A stretch of DNA of 64,000 bases, from assembly GCF_905404315.1 (NCBI RefSeq), contig NC_066273.1:620001-684000 (forward strand), read 5' to 3'. This DNA comes from Leptidea sinapis (lineage: Eukaryota; Arthropoda; Insecta; Lepidoptera; Pieridae). Within the stretch, counting starts at the first letter, position 1. Every line of letters starts with the position of its first letter. The notes beneath the pieces are model-generated. The model saw only the letters and a program-made list of their open reading frames with translations, did no database searches and was not told the origin of the DNA. A program made the position numbers and the translations under genes. Of this stretch, positions 10,347 to 19,708 are shown piece after piece.

Positions 10347-10768
10347 CAGGGTGTCCCGTAATCAGTGGACCAACGGGATACCCGTGATAGGGGTGGTCAT
10401 CATCTATCGAAAACACCAAATTTTTCTGTTCTAGGGCCAGTAGTTCAAAAGATATGATTTTTTAAGCATTATTTTGAAAATTCTACCCTTATCAACACAA
10501 AAGTTGAAAAAAAATATTTTTTATTTTTATTTTGCCCTGTTTCTTAACTTAAGGTGGCTGAGGAAACATGTGTCTTCACAATTAAATCCATTTTTGTGAA
10601 TAAATATTGCCAAATTGAAAATTAAAAACCAAAACATGCGCAAATATCAAATAACTAAATTTGGAACGTGATGTTTGAAGCAAGCTAGTGCAAAAAAAAT
10701 GTATGACAGCCTTGCGGACCATTATTTAAAAAACATCTGCAGTTCATACTGATTCCAAAAAGGTATAA
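10347..10768 (+). repeat. left terminal inverted repeat
   Basis: The inverse of 12,322-12,743. Landmarks are ACCAACGGGATACCCGTGAT near the tip and GATTCCAAAAAGGTATAA at the inner edge. Mismatches are few, for example AACGTGATG preceded by G here and C in the partner. Confidence 0.9.
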
Positions 10769-11132
10769 CAATATTACATTTTACAAAAAAAATAACTTAA
10801 TAACCAATTTTAGACTCCAATTGCGAGAAACATTTAAGCGCTATCTATTCTGAGAATTATTTTGTTATCGAGAGAGAGATAACACAATATGCTATCTCTT
10901 TCTCGCTCAGGTACCTTTTTCGTTTACGGGGTCCTATTGGCCGACGCCTATGATCCCCACACCCTAATTTTTCAAATTATTCTTAGTTTCATCAGAGACT
11001 TGCTCATAGCTCGTAGCTGCACACGTGTTTTTTACTTCGCTACCATTACGACTCTTTTTTTTGGTGACTGACGCTTGAATTGGACCTTGTTTGTCTTTGT
11101 GATTTGGATACTGTTTGCCCGGATTTTATAAA

Positions 11133-12200
11133 ATGCCTAATACCTATACTCCTCGTGAATATGCTGAGATGTATTTTATTTACGGTCTGTGTAATGCAAA
11201 CGCTCGGCAAGCAGCCCGTACGTATCGTGAGCGCTATCCTAATCGCGACCGCTATCCGGATCATCGAATTTTTCTCCGTGTAAATAACGCGTATTTAGAA
11301 GGCAGAATTCCCGGAGCTGCAAACAACGTGGGAAGACCTAGAAGAGTCGATGAACTTCAAATACTGGCCGAAGTGACAGAAGAACCTTCTACGAGTGTTC
11401 GTCGTATTTCAAGACGTACTGGTATAGCAAAAACAACAGTACATCGCATTTTAAAAAGAAACAGTTTATACCCTTATCATATTCAACGAGTGCAGGCACT
11501 ATTACCTGCTGATTATCAACGGAGGATAGATTTTTGTGCAGAGATGCTTCGCCGATGCCGACAAGATCCACTATTTTTCAATTCAATATTATGGAGCGAT
11601 GAATCGTGTTTTAAAAGAGTTGGAGTGTTTAACATTCATAATTTACATGAATGGGCTGTTGTGAATCCACGTATTGTACGAGAAGATAGATTCCAGCACC
11701 AGTTTGGAGTCAATTTGTGGGCTGGAATCTTAGATGGTAAACTTATTGGTCCATTTGAGCTCCCACCGAGGCTTAATGGTGCTCGGTACTTGCAATTTTT
11801 AAGAAATGACTTAAGTAATTTATTAGCAAATGTACCACAGGAGGTATGTGAGAGGATGTGGTTACAGCATGATGGCGCACCCGCTCATTATTGCAGACAA
11901 GTGAGGGAATATTTAAACGAGTCTTACCCAAGTAGGTGGATTGGACGAGGAGGTACAATCCCATGGCCAGCTCGATCACCTGATCTTAATCCATTGGATT
12001 ATTTTTTATGGGGATATTTTAAAGAATCCGTATATGAAACCGTTAACGATAACGAAAGACAGCTAAGACAAAAACTGAATGTGGTGAGTGAAAAAGTCAA
12101 AAATAATGAAAGGGCGTTAAAAAGTTTAAAAAGAAATTTTATAAGAAGATGCCGGCTATGCCTTAGAGTAAGAGGAAGACATTTCGAACATTTATTATAA
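11133..12200 (+). CDS. Tc1/mariner-superfamily transposase, intact
   Basis: The ATG at 11,133 gives 355 residues beginning MPNTYTPREYAEMYF; an upstream TTG extends the frame by only six residues. Residues 1-60 resemble the DUF4817-type helix-turn-helix seen in insect transposases. A second HTH is likely at 85-110 (RRISRRTGIAKTTVHRILKR). The catalytic core shows D156 in LWSDESCF, D247 in LQHDGAPAHY and D284 in ARSPDLNPLDYFLWG. The 36 residues between the last two acids make it DD36D, or DD41D if D289 were used. There is no stop or frameshift. The product should cut at the TIRs and insert at TA. The gene is intron-free and flanked directly by the two arms. Confidence 0.9.
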   Translation: MPNTYTPREYAEMYFIYGLCNANARQAARTYRERYPNRDRYPDHRIFLRVNNAYLEGRIPGAANNVGRPRRVDELQILAEVTEEPSTSVRRISRRTGIAKTTVHRILKRNSLYPYHIQRVQALLPADYQRRIDFCAEMLRRCRQDPLFFNSILWSDESCFKRVGVFNIHNLHEWAVVNPRIVREDRFQHQFGVNLWAGILDGKLIGPFELPPRLNGARYLQFLRNDLSNLLANVPQEVCERMWLQHDGAPAHYCRQVREYLNESYPSRWIGRGGTIPWPARSPDLNPLDYFLWGYFKESVYETVNDNERQLRQKLNVVSEKVKNNERALKSLKRNFIRRCRLCLRVRGRHFEHLL

Positions 12201-12321
12201 GAAATAAATAAAAAAATTCTAACTATTTACTTTTGTTTTATTGTAAATTCCGCCAAGAAATTGCTATCTAATGTTGATTTAAAATAATTATTGTCTTTTA
12301 TTGTTTCACAATAATGATTAA

Positions 12322-12743
12322 TTATACCTTTTTGGAATCAGTATGAACTGCAGATGTTTTTTAAATAATGGTCCGCAAGGCTGTCATACATTTTTTTTGC
12401 ACTAGCTTGCTTCAAACATCACGTTGCAAATTTAGTTATTTGATATTTGCGCATGTTTTGGTTTTTAATTTTTAATTTGGCAATATTTATTCACAAAAAT
12501 GGATTTAATTGTGAAGACACATGTTTCCTCAGCCACCTTAAGTTAAGAAACAGGGCAAAATAAAAATAAAAAATATTTTTTTTCAACTTTTGTGTTGATA
12601 AGGGTAGAATTTTCAAAATAATGCTTAAAAAATCATATCTTTTGAACTACTGGCCCTAGAACAGTAAAATTTGGTGTTTTCGAGAGATGATGACCACCCC
12701 TATCACGGGTATCCCGTTGGTCCACTGATTACGGGACACCCTG
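12322..12743 (-). repeat. right terminal inverted repeat
   Basis: The inverse of 10,347-10,768, starting TTATACCTTTTTGGAATC and ending ACGGGACACCCTG next to TA. Confidence 0.9.
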
Positions 12744-12780
12744 TATATATACAAGAATTGCTCGTTTAAAGATATAAGAT
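12744..12780 (-). mobile_element. element Z, 5' end after the insertion
   Basis: TATATATACAAGAATTGCTC and the following GTTTAAAGATATAAGAT are the same as in the uninterrupted copy at 38,428-38,463. This shows that the transposon split one older element. Confidence 0.75.
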
Positions 12781-13275
12781 ATATATTACTCTTTTCATAC
12801 ATGCTCGTTTGCGCACCGGTTGCGGGTGCTCCGGACCTTTCCTTTTCTCAAAACGTCCCCAATTTGTTCGACGAGGTCTCCCGAGACCGACTTGCCCACA
12901 CACACTTGCCTTATATATTTGATGCGTCATTCTTTCTTCACTCATTCGCTTGTATTAAGAATGTAAGTCTTAATATTTTATTCAAGCCAAACAAAAAACA
13001 AATGAAGATCAAAAAAAAGTGGATTTGGAAAAGGTTGAGGCTTTAATGAGAAGAAGTGGCAAGAGATTCATTGCTAATCTTTTAAATGAACATTTACTGC
13101 TTCATCATTGTACAAATTAATGTTAAGTGATGTAACATAAATACTCAAACAGCGACTGTCTTACGAATTTGTTGTGCATGTGCATATTTTCTATGCGAGA
13201 ATTTATTGACGCACGGATTGACAGTAGTGCTGTCAGGGAGGATATTTGACGAAATAATTCTTATGTTATGAAATA
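12781..13275. other. unassigned; small family F fragment inside
   Basis: The frame 12,801-13,046 (LVCAPVAGAPDLSFSQNVPN) is not recognised. 13,045-13,140 reads AATGAGAAGAAGTGGCAAGA and continues like the - strand family F LINE tail at 56,355-56,590. Confidence 0.4.
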
Positions 13276-13811
13276 TTGTTGACTCAGCAAACGATGTATT
13301 GCCAATTAAAGTAATAAAAAAAATTAATGATTAAATGGTCAACCTTATAATTTAGGGGTATGAAAAATAGATGTTACCCGATATGCCAGTTACCAGTGTT
13401 ACCCGAGTTACCAGTGGGAGGCTCCTTTGCACCGGATGCCGGCTAGATTATGGGTACCACAACGGCGCCTATTTCTGCCGTGAAGCAGTAATGTGTAAGC
13501 ATTACTGTGTTTCGGTCTGAAGGGCGCCGTAGCTAGTGAAATTACTGGGCAAATGAGACTTAACATCTTAGTCTCAAGGTGACGAGCGCAATTGTGGTGC
13601 CGCTCAGAATTTTTGAGTTTTTCAAGAAGCCTGAGCGGCACTGCATTGTAATGGGCAGGGCGTATCAACTACCATCAGCTGAACGTCCTGCTCGTCTCGT
13701 CCCTTATTATCATAAAAAAAAATGCACACAAAATTTCATACAAATCGGTTTAACCGTTTCGGAGGAGTTTGGAAATTTTGTTTGCATCAGGACACGAGAA
13801 TTTTATATGTA
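13276..13811 (-). mobile_element. family H3 Helitron interrupted by a family A copy
   Basis: The left part (13,276-13,385) has ACTCAGCAAACGATGTATTG and GGGGTATGAAAAATAGATGT. The right part (13,723-13,811) has ATGCACACAAAATTTCATAC, CGTTTCGGAGGAGTTTGG and CACGAGAATTTTATATGT. Both match the + copy at 57,035-57,351 when inverted. The family A insert lies between, with ATGC repeated at both junctions. Confidence 0.6.
13411..13722 (+). repeat. family A retroposon, full-length copy
   Basis: It runs from CCAGTGGGAGGCTCCTTTGC to CCCTTATTATCATAAAAAAA. The bases just before it repeat TTACCAGTG, a small duplication of its own 5' end. It is nested in a Helitron. Confidence 0.8.
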
Positions 13812-13816
13812 AGATG

Positions 13817-13847
13817 TACAGAATAACGTCTCTCGAGTCAGCTAGTA
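13817..13847 (+). repeat. orphan Helitron 3' end
   Basis: ACAGAATAACGTCTCTCGAG then TCAGCTAG|T is the 3' terminus shared by H1 and H2, here directly beside the 5' end of the inverted H3 copy. Confidence 0.5.
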
Positions 13848-14351
13848 TAACATTATATAGGTGTTAAAACTGGCAAAGAGTTCCAAGAAAGCCCTTGTTG
13901 TTAATTCGCAGTCAGATACTACGTCGTCGTACGTCTTCATAGCCATTAATAACTTGTTTACTATTGTCTTTTTTTACGAAGTAGCATAAATAATAGAGTA
14001 GGTTACGTTGATGTTAACTAGTTTTGCGATCCCTTTGTACTTTCACCACCGTATTTATAATAAATAATACATTCTAGATGGAAACCATTAACTTTAAATA
14101 TATCTATATAGATTACGTACGTATCTTGTGGTGGTACTATTTTTAGTCTTAGTTCCGATTCTGCAGGTTCGAGTACGTGTTTTTATGATGAAATTAATTT
14201 TAAATGAACGTTTTGGGAGTATGCAACATATAAGCAATAGGTTGCTTATAGAAAATTGGCCGGAAGTAGCTGTAATTAATAATAAAAATAATAAAATAAT
14301 AATAATAATACTTAATTTTTATACTGATGACAAATGTCACAGGTAAGTTCA

Positions 14352-14579
14352 TTCAGGATTCTTGAAAAACCCCAAAAACTCTGAGCGGCACTACAATTGC
14401 GCTCTTCACCTTGAGACATAAGATGTTAAGTCTCATTTTCCTAGTAATTTCACTAGCTACGGCGCCCTTCAGACCGAAACACAATAATCTTTACACATTA
14501 TTGCTTCACGGCAGAATTAGACGCCGTTGTGGTACCCATAACGTAGCCGGCATCCTGTGCTATAAAGCCTCCCACTGGT
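14352..14579 (-). repeat. family A retroposon, 3'-shortened copy
   Basis: Inverted relative to 13,411-13,722. It contains GAGCGGCACTACAATTGCGC and ends CCTCCCACTGG. The 3' end of the element, at the left, stops before the poly-A. Confidence 0.75.
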
Positions 14580-14695
14580 GAGTAAAAGTACCCATAAAGC
14601 TATCACTGAACATTATTATTAAATATTTGTTTGCTTAAAAATTATAAGTTTTTTTTTCAACACAGTGCTTTCGTGTCTAGAAAATTAAATCCCAC

Positions 14696-15059
14696 ATCTT
14701 AGATTTAGGATTGGTCTCCGCTGCGATCCAACTAAATACCGCACTACCTAAGAAAAATATCTTTTTTATTACAGCAACTATTAGATTCTTGTGTGCGTGG
14801 TATCTTTACACTCAATAGCATCTTTAAAATTTTGTAACACACCTACGCTTCATGTTATTTTACATTGAAATTTATTTAAAGTTTGACAGAACATGACAGA
14901 TTGACACGTCAACGTCACACATTGTTCGCCACGGGACCACTGGACCACGGGAGACTGGCTCGAGGACGCCTACGGGTGCAGTATAAGTTGCCTAACTTAA
15001 CGACTATGCCTGTGGTATCTAGTTGGAGCGCAGCGGAGACCAATAATTAATCTAAGATC
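14696..15059. mobile_element. MITE with about 45-bp TIRs
   Basis: The left arm ATCTTAGATTTAGGATTGG, TCTCCGCTGCGATCCAACTA is matched by the inverted right arm GGTCTCCGCTGCGCTCCAAC with ATCTTAGATT at the tip. CCAC-like bases flank both sides. 364 bp with a GC-richer centre (CGGGACCACTGGACCACGGG) and no coding frame. Confidence 0.7.
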
Positions 15060-15600
15060 CACATACAGTGACGTAAATTTAATTCCATAATAATTATCCA
15101 GTAAAGAACAAGCTCGACATAAGAATTCAAAATACAATTACATTCAGAAATTTTTTTTTCACCATAATTTTCAATGTTTAGTTCAGAATTATTATGACGT
15201 AGTTTTGAAAAAAAAATATTCACATACTTCATAGAATAATTATCTAAATTATTTATAAAAATCACAAGAATACTTAGTTAGTCACAGTTAGCCAGACCAT
15301 TAAGACTATCAGCGTGGGCAGATATTGATCAGTTATTCAAGAAAGATCTATAAATACCAAGAACCAGATAACAGATTAACATTTCGATCAAGACCTAGAT
15401 TTAATAAAGCTGGTCGTCGTAAGTTATTAATATAAATATATCATGTCGGCTCTATTTGTTACCAATATGCAATTTATAGAACAACTTTCGTTAACGACCC
15501 GTCGAAGTGATCTTGGTCTCAATCGCAATTAATTTTAAGATATCCGCTCTATAAGTCATTAAATTAATTAATTTTCGTTTTTATTATGTTCCTAACATAA
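15060..15600. other. no gene seen
   Basis: AT-rich; the - strand frame 15,047-15,265 is Asn/Ile-rich by composition only. Confidence 0.5.
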
Positions 15601-15609
15601 GGGTCAACA

Positions 15610-15720
15610 AGGATGTAGGCTTAGATAATTTATACTGCTAGATAGAGCCTATAGCTGCTAGACAGTTAATGAAAACAGGCCAGGTTTATTACTTTTGTGT
15701 GTGTGACGAGCTACGTCTGA
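15610..15720 (+). repeat. dispersed repeat shared with 54,103-54,195
   Basis: Both copies have TTAGATAATTTATAC, then AACAGGCCAGGTTTATTACTT and a GACGAGC motif, in the same order and direction. Ends are not defined. The class is unknown. Confidence 0.55.
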
Positions 15721-16119
15721 CATTCGCGATTTGTATGTCACTTTGTGTTAGTATGCGTGCATTACTCAGAATAAAGATTAACTGTCTGCCTTAATAATTT
15801 TCAACGTTTTCTTATGGACCAAAGAATAAAATTCACTCAGTAAGTATAAGCACAGTCGAATTTATCATTCAATGCTTTTATAATTAAATAGATCGTGTGT
15901 AGGTGCTTACAACAAGTACGTACAACCGTAAGAAGTTATACCTACTTCTTTGGCATCACAAAAGATTTGTAACATTGATATGGTCACTTTAAGATGTTAT
16001 TACGATAGTTTATTACGTAGGGAAATAATAAATTGATCGACTTGTGAGACACATTATTTTAAAAAGAAGATAGATTTTGTTTCACCGCGATGGCCAGGAC
16101 AATCTATTTATTTAAAACA
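15721..16119. other. no gene seen
   Basis: AT-rich; nothing could be supported. Confidence 0.5.
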
Positions 16120-16331
16120 CTAGCTGACCCGGCAAACGTTATTTTGCCATATAATTTATTTTAAGGTTCGACGGTTTTTTCTCCGACGTATTTTACAAAT
16201 ATAACTACAATGAAAAAGTATTTTCATTTTTTGGATAATATATAATAGTATATACAATATAGGATACTCACAAAATTATTAATTTCTATTCGTAACAGAA
16301 TATTCAAAATCGGCTTAGTAGATCCAGAGAT
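16120..16331 (-). mobile_element. Helitron 3' part (H3-like), truncated
   Basis: Starts CTAGCTGACCCGGCAAACGT followed by TATTTTGCCATATAA, the inverted Helitron 3' terminus. It runs into a family B tail at about 16,332, and no 5' TC end was found. Confidence 0.5.
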
Positions 16332-16448
16332 AAAGGCCGGCAATGCTCTTGTCATTCCTCTGGTGTTGCAAGAGAACATTCTCTGGGCTGCGGTGATCAC
16401 TTCACACCAGCTGGCCCGTACGCCCTTTAGTCCTCCTTGTCCATAAAA
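16332..16448 (+). repeat. family B LINE 3' tail
   Basis: AAAGGCCGGCAATGCTCTTG, then the GGTGATCACTT block and a poly-A run. The last about 115 bases of the LINE whose ORF2 end is seen at 55,724-56,222. Confidence 0.7.
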
Positions 16449-17220
16449 AAAAAATATCCTGTAAAAAATTGTGATAATGATTTTAAATGCAAGAAAGTAT
16501 TATCTTTTTTCATCAATTTTTCGATGATTTTATATTATTCTGCGATTCGGGACGGAGGCAAATCCAACAAATTAATAATCATGAAAATAAGTTAGCCAAT
16601 CTCCAGATATAAGTGTAATGTATATTAATTTGTAATTAGAATTTTTTTATGATGATTTCACCAATAGGTATTATAAATATATATACGCTATAGTTTGTAA
16701 GGATAAATAGGTCGGATGTATGTATGTATATGATGATTGATAGTAATGCAAAGTTAATGGTAGTTACTGCAATATATTCCTATGTTCTCCTAAATTATGT
16801 TAAATGTTTTATTTCAGTCAGAATAAACATGCAGATTTTGCGATTTAAAAACGCCTGCGCAAGTCATTGTATTGTAGTCATTGAAAATGCTAATTAATAG
16901 GAACTGGAGGCGTTTAAAATAAATAACCCCTCAACTCGCAGCCGTCCGGTCACCCGCAAGCACGTCCCACAATTGAATTAATTGTTAAGATTCAATAAAA
17001 TACATTTAGAAATTTCGTGTGAAAGAGTAACAAACATTAATATGTATTTTATGTATGGAATAAAAAAATAAGTGTGTTGTTATCTTAATTAAGTAAAACT
17101 CTGTGCATGCTGTGATTTCATGTAAGTGATAAGACACTTAGCATTAATTTAATTGTATTGTTTTTTTTGTTGTATTAGTGTACTTGTTGTTGGAAATCCT
17201 AATAAATAAATAAAAAAAAA
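16449..17220. other. no gene seen
   Basis: AT-rich. AAAACGCCTGCGC at 16,849 and its partial inverse GGAGGCGTTT at 16,907 are the only structure noticed. Confidence 0.4.
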
Positions 17221-17425
17221 CATACATCCAGACGTCCATACATTCTTACAAACTTTTGTATTTATAATATTAGTTGAAACTTCATTCGAAAGCCAGAAGG
17301 TAGGGCTGAGATTTTTACAGGTCCATACATCCAGACATGCATACATTCTTACATATTTTTTTATTTATAATATTAGTAGATACTTCTTTAGAAAGCCAGA
17401 AGGTAGGGCTGAGATTTTCACATGG
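17221..17425 (+). repeat. tandem duplication, period 103 bp
   Basis: Two copies start at 17,221 and 17,324, each CATACATCCAGAC... through GCCAGAAGGTAGGGCTGAGA. They differ at roughly one base in ten. Confidence 0.75.
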
Positions 17426-17639
17426 TTGTAGGATTAAGTTAAGTATGTATCAATGTACCTATATATTATGTCTGACCTAAATGACCTGTCGTTCTCACTT
17501 TTTGCCTCTGGTGGAAATGATGTCCGTCACACACAATTGATTTAATATGAATGACGCTATGCTGGCCTATATTTGTGTAATCTTTTACTTTTTCGCGGAA
17601 ACCCGTCACTTTTATGGGATTTTTAAATTTTATAATACT

Positions 17640-18175
17640 TACACATTGCTTTCCCGTCAATATAAGGTATCAACTTGAAATAAGTTGTTGTGTACTAAGT
17701 TATATAAGAAACTAAAGTATTTTATTTTTCCCACACGATAGTTTTCCAGGATGGTGCTTGGCAAAATAAGGTATCAAAATGCCCAATTTTATTAAATTAT
17801 GTGCATAATTTATTGTTTACTAAGTAATATAAGTTACTTTACTAATTTTGTTATCCCACGGGAACTCTTTAATTTTCTGGGATGAAAGGTATCCTAGATG
17901 TTGACCGGCAATATAAGGTATGACCATGCCAAATTTTATTAAACTATGTGCATACGTTGTTGTGTACTACGCTACTTAAGTAAGTAGAGGTTTTTAACTG
18001 TCCCACGAGAACTCCTTAATTTTCCGGGATGAAAAGTATCTAAGATGTTGACCGGGGATGTAAAGTATTATCATGAAAAATTTCAATTAAATCGGTCCAA
18101 TAGTTTCGGAGATTAGCCCTTATAAACAGCAAACAGACACACAGACAAATAGACAGACAGAGAAATTCCAAAAAA
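17640..18175 (+). repeat. dispersed repeat with three internal tandem units
   Basis: GTTGTTGTGTACTAAGT-like starts recur at about 17,683, 17,808 and 17,957. Each is followed by a TCCCACGAGAACTCC-like segment and GGATGAAAAGTATC. The right end has AAATCGGTCCAATAGTTTCG and an ACAGACACACAGACAAATAG tract, typical of a common lepidopteran repeat 3' region. No coding frame. Confidence 0.6.
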
Positions 18176-19276
18176 ATCGGGACTTGTTCTATTTCTCTTC
18201 TTACATTTCCCCTTGACTCGCTTTTGATATTTTTTTTTCTTTGCACAGAAATTTGATCTCTACAGATTTATTATAAGTATAATAGACTTGTAATAATGAT
18301 ATGGTCAATTAAGATGTTGTTAGATTAGTTAATTACGTAGACAGAAGGACGCTTAAGTTGGAATTGAATAAATTTACAAACTTGGATCTCACAACTTTGT
18401 ACGGTAGAAGAACTGAGTTACGAGACTTTGTTTTTTTTTCAACGCATGTCACGCATTAAGAAGTTTTACTTCAAAAAATAATAATATTTATTAAAATATA
18501 AATTTTCGTTATTAATTTATTACTTATAGATATTATTTAAAACTATTAAATTCTCTCTCATTTCATTTTCCATTTATTGTGAAAACAAAAATATACAATA
18601 AAAGTTATATAACTAAATACTACGAAAACCCCAAGTGGGTAAGTTGTCGCTCGCGATTTCAGTGATTAGGTACTCTCATACAATGATATTATAGTATTAA
18701 ACTTACATAATGTTCATATTTATATCTACACTAAACTACAGATAAATAGGGTTCTTGTTCTAAAAATATTTTTTTTGGTAGGTGTTGTAGGTTACCTGTG
18801 TAGCAATTCGTACATTATAATATTATTAGGTATTAAGATTACTTAGCATTCTTGTACCTACTAGATGTTCTTGGTCAATTGATTTATCTAATAATAATGG
18901 ACAACTCAATAAAATCTTTAAGGTACATAAATATTTGGGCGTGATTCTTCACAAATAAAAGAAGCCGTTTATTTGTCGTAAAAATTCAATGAAGAGCCGA
19001 TGAGGTGTTCGTTGTTCCCGTTACAATAATAGTTGACAAACGGAACTGTTTACACAATCTTTTATCAAGTTTTTTGTGCTTAACTAAACCAACAATTTGT
19101 GTCGTTTGCTTTTTGTTGTTTTGTCATGATTGCGAGCAAAAATATTTTTTTTCTACTGGTTACTGGTCATAGTAGCTTAATCATATTATGTTGCGTACAG
19201 GCCTCGCTTCTTCGCTGGTCTTCTACCACGTCTGTCAGGAAGGCCAAAATAATATCATCCTCATCATTTAGATGCT
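18176..19276. other. no gene seen
   Basis: AT-rich; no repeat shared with other parts of the window was recognised. Confidence 0.5.
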
Positions 19277-19538
19277 CAGTGGGAGGCTCCTATGCACAGG
19301 ATGCCGGCTAGATTATGAGAGAATCTGTAAACATAACAGTGTTTCGATCTGAAGGGCGCCGTAGCAAGTGAAATTACACGGCAAATGAGATTTTAGGTGA
19401 CGAGCGCAATTGTAGTGACGCTCAGAATTTTAGGACTTTTCAAGAATCCTTAGCGGCACAGTATTGTAATAGGCAGGGCTTATCCATTTCCATCCGCTGA
19501 ACGTACTGCTCGTCCAGTCCCGTATTTTCAAAAAAAAA
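19277..19538 (+). repeat. family A retroposon, deleted copy
   Basis: Starts CAGTGGGAGGCTCC and ends CCGTATTTTC plus poly-A. It lacks about 40 bases after GCTAGATTATG and a short piece in the middle. Confidence 0.75.
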
Positions 19539-19700
19539 GAAATTAGATTTGTGGGTCTTCCATGGAGCTATTTCCAAGGAACTGTATTCCAAGTACAGTA
19601 AAACTTTGACATTAACTTCTTTGGCCAGTGAACCTGCCTAAAAGAAGAGTATCTGTGAACATGATTCTTAACAGGATACAATAGGCAGCAGTGACCACTT

Positions 19701-19708
19701 ACCCACAG
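19701..19708. repeat. 8-bp target duplication of the hAT element, left
   Basis: ACCCACAG directly left of the element; the identical octamer is at 22,227-22,234. Confidence 0.9.

Larger units (their letters stand above)
10347..12743 (+). mobile_element. complete IS630-Tc1-mariner transposon with 422-bp TIRs
   Basis: The element runs from CAGGGTGTCCCGTAATC to GATTACGGGACACCCTG, 2397 bp, with a TA duplication outside. The inverted repeats extend inward to about 10,768 and back from about 12,322, so each is about 422 bp with only scattered mismatches. One open frame (11,133-12,200) encodes a complete transposase. The near identity of the arms and the open frame suggest a recent insertion. It interrupts element Z. 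The 24-50 bp TIRs of classical mariners make these arms unusually long. Confidence 0.92.

Noticed and set aside
13411..14579. Two inverted family A copies as a composite transposon
   Set aside because: They are independent retroposon insertions with different truncations; the spacer has no gene and no shared outer duplication.
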